Shown: positions 1 through 11,300 of the stretch, piece after piece | Numbering within the stretch: position 1 is the stretch's first letter | Layout: each line of letters starts with the position of its first letter | DNA from: Notospermus geniculatus | Lineage: Eukaryota > Nemertea > Pilidiophora > Heteronemertea > Lineidae | Direction of reading: 5' to 3' | DNA: 64,000 nt | Assembly: GCA_002633025.1 (NCBI GenBank) | Contig: NMRB01000037.1 | Coordinates: 87,411-151,410 of the forward strand | The notes under the pieces: model-generated | Told to the model about the DNA's origin: nothing | Database searches by the model: none | The model's input: only the letters and a program-made list of their open reading frames with translations | Made by a program: the position numbers and the translations under genes

Positions 1-395
1 TAGTATAGGGAGCGAAATGGGAATCATGCAAGAAAGTACTTTTACCGTGTCATCATTTTTACCCTCATAATCATGTTTTCTTCATATTTTGTGTCTTCTG
101 CACTTTGCCACAAAGGACCCAAGGAAGTTCACTGCGACATATACCCCAACAGGAGCTGTTAGTGAGTTGGCCAACAGGTGTCACTACGCCCCAATTCAAT
201 GCATATAGCGGACACATTCATTCTTGATTCTGCACCAATCAAGAGAAGTTCCTTTGGTATTGGTCCGCTAGAACTTTGCTGCCATCTTTTGGCACTACGC
301 GTGGCTGACTGCTCCTATTATCAAATCATGATTTAGCCCCCCCCCCTTTTGTGCAGTGACCGGTACTTGGGCTATTTCAGGAAATCAGATGTTAC

Positions 396-3300
396 CTTGT
401 GTGTACTCTGATGTACCATCCAGAGGGTCTACCCAGACTACAACCTGAAAGACAAAATATGTGAGGCAGTCTAGGAACCCGGTCTGGGAAAACCCCTCGG
501 ATGTCGCATGTGAGGAAAGTGTTTTTGACCTTGGTGAACTCACACATTAACCCTTTCACTGCCGTAGGTGACGATCGTCGCCCTCTGTGGCGACTGCCGT
601 AGGCGACCATCGTCGCCCAATGCAGAAGTTATGTTCAGTTAGTTTGGCTATTCACAGATGGCGCCCAATTGAAATTACGGGAATTTCCCTGAGACTGCCG
701 TAGACGACCATCGACGCCCTATGCAGAAGGTATGTTTAGTTAGTTTGGCTATTCACAGACGGCACCCCAATCGAAATTAGGGGATTTCCCCGAGAACGGA
801 GAACCGGAAACTCGGCAGTGTAGCGTACAACTTATCTGGGAAACTCGGCAGTGAAAGGGTTAAGGTTGCATTGACTCGCTCTTTATTTGCAAGGGAAATG
901 CTGGCCCCGGTCGACAATAAATAGCTCTACTACATACATAATCAGTGCTCGCCATTGTCACTGTTAAGATGAATTATTCATTTTTTCCCATTAAACAAGG
1001 TTGTGTGAGGATAACCAGTACACAACAAGCTGCAAAACAACGGAAACCTTCAAACTAAAACTCTCTCATGTTTGTCAAATGCAGCCATCACGTATCATAC
1101 ATTTATCAGAATGTGCTAAGAAAAACAATGAAATTTCGTTGTTACGGTACATATACATGTACATGCGGTACATATACATGTACATGTACATCACTGATCT
1201 CAGCCTCACAAATACTGTATTTGTAGAACATCACATAAAACTGACTAGGGTTGCAGGTGCTAGCCTCTAGGTTTATCTCCGGTTTATGGTGTTGCCTACT
1301 GTATGGTGGTACAATGTCGATTTTCTTGATGATGATGGTTGTGCTATTGGCAGCTGCATATATCAAAATTGCCGGTGATGTGGAGACATAAACGATGAAA
1401 GAGCAGCTTCAGCTTTCAAGACAGCAGCAGATTGGTCTTGTTGGCTGATGATGGCAATTTCTTCTGATTACTTCTGTGTGGGAGCTGATGCATTTCAGCC
1501 CATCTGCAGGTGTGACAAAATGATTCAGCTTGGGCATGTCGGGGCAGCTCTCAGATTCATGCTATTTCTAACCTGGGTCAGTCGGGAATCGAACCCGTGA
1601 CCTCTCAGTTTTGAGTCCAATGCTCAACAACTGCACCACCAGTACATGTAATTAGTATTAATACTACTATAGTACGTTTAAGTCATCTGGAGCTCGATGG
1701 GCGTATGTCAATCAAACCCTTAGTAACTAGACCACAATGAACTTAGGGTTTACTCTAAACGGTTCAACGCACATTGTTTTCTAACCAGATGAACCTTGGT
1801 TTGAAATAGAACATGCAACTAGGCCTTGATTTGAAATTGAACACAGGCACAGGCATGGGATTGGCTGGAAGTGTCCTGTCAATAAAACGCATGTCAATAC
1901 TATAGCCAGACTTCACCAACAATACCAAGGTCTGCCTGACAACCGAAGGTCCGCCCATCGAGCTCCAGATGACTCAAACGTACTATAATATAGAGACAAG
2001 AACTAAATCCTGTTTTCTTTTTACCCGGTATTCACATCACACACACAACAGTAGATTTTTGTTACCTATAGCCGCGTTTACACTGCCAAACATTTTGGTC
2101 CAGTTGAAGTAAACCGTACTCGGACCGGACCAGGTCCACTTCATTTGTACAGTTTAGACTGCAGCGATGAGTCACCGTGCAACGTATACCTGAAGTGCAC
2201 TCTCAATTCAGTGGAGGTAAGAAACTCGCGCGGAATGCACGCCGAGTTTTCCCGCGGGTGACGCAAAGGACGAACTACTCGGTTCAGTTCGCCATGCGTC
2301 AGGTTTACACAGCACATTTGGTTGGGGTACCATACTCGGTCCGGACTGAGACCACCTCCTTCTGCAGGTCTCGGTACGGTTCACTTGTGGTCTGGACTGG
2401 GTACGCTTGGCAGGTTTACACTGCCACTTTTTTTGCCGTACCGTACTTGGTCCGGTCCAAGTTCACTTGATTTTTGGTAGTGTAAACGCGGCTTTTGACT
2501 TGCAAATACAGCCAGCCAGCATTACAGATGAACCCTGATCATTTCCTTGCCACAGCATCCTTCCCCCGGCTCCGGCAGAAACCACAATCAATTATACATT
2601 CATTTGGAACATTTTATAGAAAGATCGATAGCTGATTGCGCGGTCGTGTCGAAAGTCTGATAAGCAACATCAGCCTCAGGGGAGTGAAGGAATTCTGTGA
2701 CAAAACGACATCGACAGACACGCCATGAGATAGGAATGTGCAAGGGTACTTTGGCATTCAGAGGAGTGGCAAATGAAGTGGGTTTTATCGAGTGTACAAT
2801 GTACAGGATTCTGTCCCACGTCTCGAGCTTTTGAACATCCTTTCATTTGGGATGTGGTATACTCTGGATTGTGTTTGGAAACATCCATGTCTGCCACCAA
2901 TGAGGTTGCGGGTATGATCCCGGTCATGCCAGGTAGTGGCTATAAGTGGGAAAGAGGGCAACTTCTCCTCAACAACTTAGGTTTCTCCAGGTCTATTTTT
3001 TCCTCCTAGATTAACAAATATCACCCAGTATTGCTAAACGAATAGAGTAGCTATTATAATGCCCTGGTTTGGCACTTGCACTCTTAAAATAATATTTTTC
3101 TATACCATGGTCTTTGAGGCAATTATTTCTCCAAGTCTAACCATTGAGGCATTGAGTTACTGACATGTTAGTGGCTATGAGGCTAATTGCTACTTGGGAT
3201 CGAGGGAACCGACATTATTTTGAACAACGATTGAGAGACGTTAAAATGGCCACCAAGAGCACTGCCGGAGTCACTACACAGTTTAATTTAGGAGACGATT

Positions 3301-6300
3301 TCTGCTATCATAGCAAAATCTGAACACCATCGGTGAACCGTGAATAAATGAAATGAGCATCGCTACCATAGCTAGCTGGCTATCAGGGGCCATTATACCA
3401 TGAATGATCAACTATTGATCTGCCTGCCAGTGAAGTGCTTGTTTTCGCAGCGCAGTTAATATTATGCATCCATAAAAGATGAATAGGATGATTTTTGAAT
3501 GGGACTGACTGCATCTTGTTAATGATACTGAACATAGTGCTCAGTGTCAGCAGGGCTCTCAATGAACCGAGGTCTCGGGTCAAATAGGCACAATGTGTGT
3601 AGTCTGAAGCACAATAAAAACCAGCAGAAGTCAGTGCGACGCACGAAGATTCACCCAATGTTGTGAACTGACCATGGTTGACCCCTGACTTGTGAGGGAT
3701 GACCCCAGAAAAAAAATACACAGAAGTCTCTGACCCTTCAGTAATTGGTGATTTTTATTTCTACATTAGAGGTGATGGGGATTTTTGTCAAAAAGTGGGC
3801 GTGGTCTTCTAGGCGGCTCACGGCAGGGCGGTTAAGGGCGGCATGGGCTCTATTGGGTTAACAACCTGATTGATGACGAGGAGGATTCTGTTGCAGTCTC
3901 TATAGATAATGCACAGATTAGCCGTCTTCCCAGATCCATGATCCTGAGAAAGCTTCAATGGGTATTATTACCTCACACGCATTATTTTATAAATGTCATC
4001 TTTACAACGTATATTACAGGGGGAAGGGGCTCAATGAGATGTAAGCGAAAATCTCTACCATAATGTCTGCTACTGAACAAACGCTGCACAAAGATCACCC
4101 GATACACTGTATGAGAATAATTGAATATTCCGTAGGAGCAGACAGATTTAATGGTGCCCTGAAGCAACCTACTTCAAAGGATGTGATATGATTGAAATAT
4201 CTCTCAAAATAGCGCGACAAGTAAATATGAAATTGATAGTCCCTTGAAGCATTGTAGGTGAAATGGGTTTTTTATCCTACAGATAACTGCAGGAACAGAA
4301 TAAATAATAGGACATCTTCAGTTGATTTCAAAATATATTCAAGTAAAATCTCTGCTGAACTTCATTGACCAAAAATAAATGTGGAATGGCCATACTTATA
4401 ACATGGAGAAAAGCTACATATAGGGCCGATTTCACAAAGGGTGTTTAAGACTTAGACGCCTGTAACTTCACTAAATGCACGCACTTCCACCATGCACTTG
4501 ATGAAGTTACACGCATCTTACGTCTTAAACACACTTTGTGAAATTGGCCCATACTTTCTTCAAGTGATCATCCATTTTGTGAAAATAAATGAAAGTCCAT
4601 TATCATCAGCCAATACGGAATGATCATTTTTACATCAGGACCAAAACTACATTTATACCATACTTACATCTTCATCTTTTACATTGGCTAAGTCATCGGG
4701 ACATTTCTGTTCCAATACGTCTTGATCATAATCAGTTACAATGAAGTCTGGATCAATGGCTTCAGAGGGATCTAACGTCTGAAAATAGGACATAAGTCTG
4801 CCATCAGCTTTTGTAGTTGAAAAGACAAGATATTTTTGATTAGCTGGACAGTTTTCAACCTCGGATGGTTACAGAGAAAGTTAATCAACTCGCCAGCTAG
4901 ACAAGAAAACGTGTCATTTCCACGTAGGCCTACATGTGCATGTGCCATTGTGCATGGCCATGATGGGTTTGTTTGATCATGTGTCATAGCTTGCTGGGCA
5001 AACACTGCGGGCCTTTGTGTTCCATTGTTTGGGGCGGGTGTGAAAAAGGGATTATAGAGGGGCGATTAGCTCGCTGTTTCTCCTGTCAGTATAATTCCTC
5101 CAAGGTCATAGCAACAGGATCCTGGAACCAACATAGGCCTACGCTAATTCACGTATCCCACGAGATCTTGAGACTGAGCTCGTCCCTAGGTCTCAAAATT
5201 AGAACCTGGGTACAGTTTGTAACAAGAAAGTGGACCCAGGGTACAATTTCACTTGACGACATCGAACCTGGGTACACTTTATGTGTACCCAGGACGACAA
5301 TAACCCCTTCAGCCCAAGTAGAGGGTACATCTTTAATATTGGTCACAACAAGACCACATTAAAGACATGTAACTGGTTGAGCATACAAAATATCATGCAG
5401 TGACGAAATGCCTATCATCTGGGTAAGCTATGGTCCAAGCAGAGGGTACAGAAGTCATTTATAATAAGAGAATATTAAGAAATGATATACATGTACTTTC
5501 TACATTCTTCCATGAAGAATGAAGTGAAAGATGAGTTTTTTTCATTCTTCATTGAGCAGCTGATGAGGAGATATATTTGAATTAAAGTCAGTGCCACAAC
5601 AATATTAGTACAGTCCCCCCTCGCTATTACGAACCCTTCGGGGTCCAAGGGTTAAGTTCGTACTAAGGCGGAGTTCGTAATAGCGAGGATTTACATACAC
5701 ATGTCATGAAATTTTGGGAGCCATACGTTAGGTTCGTAATATCTGGGAGTTCGTAAAATCGAGGTTCGTAAGAGCGAGGGTGCACTGTAGTAGTAAAAGG
5801 GAGCAAGACCAGATATTCAAAACATGTCTGCCAGAATGGGTCTAAAAAGACGGTTCAGCCAATGCAATCCAACACAAATACACCCCAAAGCAATTCAAAC
5901 AAGCCTGGTGGCGACCGGGTTCACGAAGTGACGTTCAGATCATGGGGGTATAGATGTTTGGTTTGGGCAGCGGAAAGAGACTTGATAGCAGGACAAGTCC
6001 TTACATCCAAACAAAGAAAATCTTTGTGAATAAAAGAAAAGAAATGGAGAAAAAAATTTCTTCCACCACCCGGGCTCGAACCCATGGTCATAGTCAACCA
6101 TAACCGTAACACTGAACCCACTGGACAATACTGATAACCCAAATGCGGCGATGGCCTATATTCACCATCAACACTGACCCCAATTATCAACTCATCCATA
6201 AGGCATCCCTTTATTTTAGTTCCAAGAAGGCTACCTGAATCAGTGTTATATCTAGGATTTGAGAAGGGCATGGTGCAAACTTTGCGAAAAGGGCACTTCA

Positions 6301-8040
6301 ACCTAGAAAAGGGCACTTTTCATTCGCGACATAACCACCATGACCACTGCAACATTGAAGCACCTCAGTGATATCAAAAATACCGGTATCTATTTTTGGT
6401 GATATTTATGATGGTATGAATAGAAATTCTTTACTTCCAGTTTTGTAAGGATGCAGAATACATGACTGTATGCACCTGTAGGGATTCAGTAATCTACTTT
6501 TCTTAATTTACTCCAATAGGAGACATGTCCATAGCAAAACTTGTCTCTATACTGGTACTTCAATACTTCTGGATATGTTGGGCTGGAAAATAGTTGACAT
6601 TCGCAGAGGTATGGCTTCCCTTACATCTAGTACCGGTACTCTAGGTTATATGTAGACCAATTACTTGCTGACACTAACACGGGGTGTATGAAAAACCACA
6701 GATGTGACAAAACAGAATAGAATTGATAGCAATTAAACTAAAACAACAAAAAAATGAGAAAATGAAAAATAGGAAAGCAGTGGGCAGAGCATGCAAAATA
6801 ACTGGAAAAATCCCACTGCAGCGGATGCTAACACAAAGCACGCTTTTCAAGTTGTGAAACCATTCCATTGTACATGTTGTACCTGATCTGGTGTAAAGGA
6901 GGACAGTCCACTTTGCCCCATGCCGAATTGCTGTTTTTGACAATCCTATATAAAATAAAACCTGATAAAAAATGTTTTAGAGACAATGTTTTAGTCATCT
7001 TAATGACAGTTTGCTGTACATGTTTCAAACCTTCCAAGGCACTGGTCAATGGCCAAATAACTGCATACATGTAACTGGCCTTATGAGAGTCAGTCTGACT
7101 TGGACTTTGCTAAAAGGACAATCCCAATCCTGATTTGTGATGGGCAGTTGAAAATCCCTCATTAAAAGTTGGTACCAAATTTGGAATTCAAGTTTATCTG
7201 TTCCACTGACATGACCTCCTCAAGTTAGTTACTGTTACCAGTCCATTTGTAACCCCATTAAGTGCATGAACTTAATACATGTAATACAGCTGACAATGAA
7301 AAACCTGACATCACACATAGCCGGCTAAACATCAATAAATCTGTACCGGGGTACACGTGTAACTTACCTCTTCTCCAAATATTGCCACTTTTGGGAATTG
7401 TTTATGCAGCGAAGCCACAATACATCTCTGAGCTGACCTGTCTGCCTCTGTTTGGAGGTCATTCAAACCCTGAAAAATCCATTAACACGTACATGTACTG
7501 CCTTTTTATCCACGATGAAGACATTTTAAGAGTGACAATAAATAACGTGAAGGAACACTGATACCTACCCGAGGATGCTACGCCTACAGCCTATCAAAAT
7601 GCCTCAAGGCCTATGACGTCACCTGTTTTACAAGTTTACAAATGTCAAGTCTGTTTCGCACTGTCACTCAGTCAACATGGTCAATGAATAGGCTGGGCCT
7701 ACCTAGACTGCTGACATCACGACATGTAATGACACAATGACAGTGAGTGAGTGACATTCGTCTGTGAGTGCGATGCATGGGCTGACATGACACAGTAGAA
7801 GTCATGAAGTGCAGATCTGCATGTCTGATTGCATGCAACCATCAGCATGATCAGCAGCATGTCATGTCATGTCAGTGGCAACTAAAGTTTTGGTGGGAAT
7901 CATCAGACAAGACGTACCTTCTCAACAATGGCAAGTCTATTCTCAGCCAGTATTTGTCTGATTATTACTCCTGCCTTCTTCGATATGGCCACAGAGGCCG
8001 AGACAAGCCGCAGAATGAGGGAGGAACTTGACGCTGCCAT
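396..8040 (-). CDS. BPNT1: 3'(2'),5'-bisphosphate nucleotidase 1, 5' part of gene (4 coding exons)
   Basis: This enzyme hydrolyses 3'-phosphoadenosine 5'-phosphate to AMP in sulfate metabolism. It is Mg-dependent and Li-sensitive and belongs to the inositol monophosphatase superfamily. Exons on the minus strand are 8040-7918 (start codon 8040-8038, 41 codons, MAASSSS...AIVEK), 7469-7368 (34 codons, GLNDLQTEADR...AIFGEE), 4778-4668 (37 codons, TLDPSEAID...VKDED) and 444-396 (VVVWVDPLDGTSEYTQ). All have AG acceptors and GT donors, and phases 0,0,0,1 join in frame. GEE and WVDPLDGT supply the metal-binding Glu and Asp residues of the family. The remaining exons lie left of the window and no further exon was seen in 1-395. 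The first exon starts 325 bp from the SCYL1 start codon on the opposite strand. Identity is from recalled family similarity and is strong; exon borders are inferred from splice consensus. Confidence 0.9.
547..863. mobile_element. piggyBac-like MITE flanked by TTAA
   Basis: The element begins TTAACCCTTTCACTGCCG and ends with its reverse complement CGGCAGTGAAAGGGTTAA, so TTAA sits at both ends as in piggyBac-type insertions. Inside, a unit of about 120 bp with GACTGCCGTAG...GACGACC occurs twice in tandem (about 590-690 and 693-800). No transposase is encoded. Assignment to piggyBac rests on TTAA and the CCCTTT end and is inference. Confidence 0.65.
1570..1645 (-). repeat. tRNA-derived SINE head (degenerate)
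   Basis: Read on the minus strand, this has a tRNA-like body with a B-box type motif (GGGTTCGATTC) and a D-arm-like GTGCAGTTGTTGAGC. The acceptor stem is not convincing, so it is a tRNA-derived repeat rather than a functional tRNA. Confidence 0.4.
1668..1987. mobile_element. 320 bp TIR MITE, copy 1
   Basis: Ends are TATAGTACGTTTAAGTCATC and its near-perfect inverse; the TIRs run to about 35 bp and include GGAGCTCGATGGGC. A second copy in the opposite orientation lies at 53816-54130. No coding sequence is present. Confidence 0.8.
2070..2493. mobile_element. TIR element with internal near-palindromic repeats
   Basis: Starts AGCCGCGTTTACACTGCCAA and ends TTGGTAGTGTAAACGCGGCT, giving terminal inverted repeats of about 20 bp. 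The inside contains several degenerate GGTTTACAC / TACTCGGTCCGGAC motifs repeated in both orientations. It is non-autonomous and lies within BPNT1 intron 3. Confidence 0.7.
4423..4550. mobile_element. foldback element (TTTCACAAAG family)
   Basis: The arm beginning GGGCCGATTTCACAAAGGGTG is mirrored by an arm ending CACTTTGTGAAATTGGCCC. Most of the 128 bp can fold into one imperfect hairpin. It lies in BPNT1 intron 3. Confidence 0.65.
5609..5789. mobile_element. mariner/pogo-like MITE
   Basis: Ends TACAGTCCCCCCTCGCTAT and an inverse ending AGCGAGGGTGCACTGTA, with TA at both termini and GTTCGTAATAGCGAGG repeated inside. This end type is common in pogo/Tigger-derived MITEs; the class is inference. 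It lies in BPNT1 intron 2. Confidence 0.65.
6064..6135 (-). repeat. tRNA-like SINE fragment
   Basis: The minus strand reads a B-box-like GGGTTCGAGCCC just downstream of a TAGTCAACC-type D-arm. The surrounding sequence does not close an acceptor stem, so it is treated as a tRNA-derived repeat in BPNT1 intron 2. Confidence 0.3.
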
Positions 8041-8364
8041 GGTCAACAAATCATCTGATCATGAAATCTCTGGCTTCTGCTGACGACGTAAAGGGAACCA
8101 ATGTCGCTAGATGAATAATGTAATATTTGACTTAAATATTTATTATACAGTACACGATTTGAGAATTTGGTATGTAAAATCCAGAAATGGTTACTAATTT
8201 ATTTATTTTCTTATTCACACATCACAATTTTGATTTTAAATTTGGACTTTTTACGCCATATGGAACAGCCGTACTTACGATACAAGATGGTGGCGTGAAT
8301 TGTTGAAATCCACGTCTACAAAACTTCCTAGACTTTTCGGTGAAATCGAGCAACTTAAAGCAAG
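8041..8364. promoter_or_regulatory. shared bidirectional 5' region of BPNT1 and SCYL1
   Basis: The BPNT1 start codon (8040-8038, minus) and SCYL1 start codon (8365-8367, plus) are only 324 bp apart and diverge, so both 5' UTRs and core promoters must lie here unless untranslated exons exist elsewhere. No clear TATA box is placed for either gene. CAAGATGGTGGCG at 8283-8295 resembles the YY1 consensus seen near many housekeeping starts. Transcription starts cannot be read from sequence. Confidence 0.6.
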
Positions 8365-11300
8365 ATGTGGTCGTTCTTTTCTCGTGATCCCACTAAAGAC
8401 TTCAATTACGATATTGGAGAAAAAGTTTTGGGTCTCGATGATAAATCTATTTGGGTTTTACATGAGGGAAAACGAAAGGTGAATTTCGAAACCTGCTCCT
8501 GAGTCCTTCCCTACTACTGCATGCATTGAATTGCATGCAGGCTTGTGCTGTGCTGTGCCCTGTGGCGCTACCTAGTGTGCATGCGTGTTTGCCTATAGGC
8601 TACATCATACATGGTCAGGGTAGGCCTATGGCATGTATGCCTATGGTCAGTGAGTTATACATGTCTAGGACTAGGCTAGGCCCATGCATTGCCATTGGAT
8701 CTTGAAAGATATCGATTGCTTACTGACGTCGTCGTTGAATTGAAGATCTTCCTAGGCAGGTCTATTCTAATGTTACGATTTTAATTATGAATGATTGGTG
8801 ATGGGCATTTCAACCATTTGCCATTTCACGTTTGATCGTTGTTAATTTAATTAGGGGCCGAGGCCCTAGGCGTACCGGTATTGAAAATTTAATTTGGGAG
8901 GCCTATTGACTTTTAGGTCATGGCATAAATATGTGATTTATGTCATACCGCAGGTGTTGAGTTTGTCACATCTTCTGTGCTCTCTGTTTGATGTTATTTT
9001 TTTCACTTTTCAGACGTCTGGTGAACCGGTATCGGTGTTCGTGTTTGACAGCAAAAATGGAAGTGAATCTCAGGTACGTACGTAATTCTAAAAGACAGTA
9101 AAGTTTATGGTGTCCTTGTTTTGTTCATCAGCATAGGGTACCGTAATTTGCCATTGTCACTGCTAATCTCATTTTTCAATTCTATATCTTATCATGGTTC
9201 AAGTTAATAACTTTTCCTTTGAACTTGTTTTTCTTCTTTCAAAAGATTCAACTTGCCAAGGCATCCTTGAAGAGACTCAAGACCCTGCGACACCCAAATA
9301 TTTTGACATATCTTGATAGCTTGGAGGTAGGTACTGCGGTTCAGCTTTATCTGTGCTATTCAATGGAGAAGTATTTGAGAAATTTATACATTAACTTTTA
9401 AAGATCCAAAATGTTTGGCTCCATTTCTTCATCTCCACATTAGGTTGTTCAATTTGCTGTGGAAGAGGAAATCCACACAAGTCCTTTTAAATAGTAGGAA
9501 TTATATATGAGTTATTGCCTAAATTGCTTTGAATTCACCATTTTCGTTATTTCTTTCTAGACTGAGAAGTTCATCTATTGCGTGACAGAGCCGGTAATGC
9601 CTTTGGAAACGTACATCAATGAAAACAAGGACAGTGCACAGAATGAACTGGCAATATCTTGGGGCTTACATCAGGTGGCAGTAAGTACATTAGTTAAAAT
9701 GATTTATGATTTGCTTCAGAATCAAAGATGGACTGGCTGATGTTAACCCAGAATAATGCAATGTTGTTTCAGGGTTCAAAGTTCATGACCATTTGGTCTA
9801 AAACGCGACCTGGATTTTGCTCTGTGCGACCCAAAAAATTGATGTTCTAATGCATTTTGCATTGTGTGCGACTTGATTTTTTGGCCTGTTCAACCGAAAT
9901 CTGCTTTTTCAGAAAATGAACTTTGATCCCTGTGTTTGCCAATTCCTATTCTTATTAATACTTTCAAGTCAATCACTAAGTATCCATGTTAAAATATACC
10001 GTGGCTGGTATGAAAATTATTCTTTCGGTTTAATCATGGTTCATCTCAATCCCCTTCTTTGGATTTCAGAAAGGATTAAGTTTCTTAGTCAATGATTGCA
10101 ACCTTATTCACAACAATATCTGTATCTCATCCATCTTTGTGGATAAAGCGGGAGAATGGAAGTTGGGTGGTGTCGATTACATGTATCCAGCACAGGGAAA
10201 TGATCCACCTCCTGTCAAGATACTTCCCCTCTTAGAAAAGTATGACCCACCGGAGAAAGCTGGCAGTAGATTGGGACGGAAAGCCGGGGAGAAGTGGTCA
10301 GCTGACATGTGGGGTCTTGGATGCCTCATCTGGGAGGTGTTCAATGGAAGTTTACCAAAGGTGGCCTCCTTAAAGCAACTAGGAAAGGTAAGACAAATTT
10401 GCTAATGCATTTACCAGTGATCATAAAGACTGGTAAATGCTTTTACTTCATGTACATTTTACATTAGCCATCTCTACTTCAGTTAAGCTTTCTTCATCCT
10501 CTGTTGCAGATTCCAAAGTCACTGGTGCCAAATTACTGTGAACTGGTTGGAGCTAATCCTAAATCTCGGCCCAATCCATCCAAATTCCTTGAGAGCTGTG
10601 CACAGCCTGGTGGCTTCATGAAGAATGACTTTGTCAACACAATGCTCTTCCTTGAAGAAATTCAGGTAAGTTTGATTTACCCTAATCATTGTTCTACCCC
10701 AATGCTAGGGAAATTTTGTATTTGTGTAATCTCTAGTGATGATTTCAACATAACAACGTTTATATTTTTGTTTTTGCTCATTTCAGATAAAGGATCAGAA
10801 TGAAAAAGTTGCCTTCTTTTCTAGTCTTGACAAATCTCTGAATACTTTCCCGCCAGAGTTTTGCAAATATAAAATCCTTCCACAGTTGCTGAATGCCCTT
10901 GAATATGGGAATGCTGGCTCATCAGTCTTGACTCCATTATTGAAGGTAAGGGAGTGTTATTATAACAGAGAAGTCCTAGCAGTGTATTGTAATTGACACC
11001 ACACTTTCCCCGTAGTTGTTATTCTAAATGTATATTACTGGAAATTTTTTTCACTTTCAGCTTGGAAAATATCTTGAGACAGAGGAATTCCAACAGAAAA
11101 TCACACCTTGTGTAGTCAAGATGTTTTCTTCTCCTGACAGAGCAACACGAGTCAGGCTTTTGCAACAGGTCAGTTTCATACATTAGAAAAAGATGGCAGA
11201 CATTGACAAATCATCATATTTAAGACTTGTTATTGTTAGACTTTGGCGCTTTCTCTCCAATTACAAAGACTAAATCTTGTAAGAGTCTCCCTTCTTCTTC

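Larger units (their letters stand above)
445..4667. other. BPNT1 intron 3, repeat-rich
   Basis: This 4.2 kb stretch between BPNT1 exons 4 and 3 has no supported exon. It holds a TTAA-flanked element (547-863), a tRNA-like SINE head (about 1570-1645), a 320 bp MITE (1668-1987), a TIR element (2070-2493), a truncated end of another TTAA element (about 3740-3861) and a foldback (4423-4550). Short ORFs here lack splice context and match no family I recognise. Confidence 0.6.

Noticed and set aside
1142-1200. GTACATATACATGTACATG repeats as a regulatory element
   Set aside because: Short direct repeat of a word that is common throughout this genome window; no further support.
5158-5350. Overlapping frames in both strands around repeated ACCTGGGTACA words
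   Set aside because: Both strands stay open because of the repeated word; no splice-bounded exon of BPNT1 is expected or seen here.
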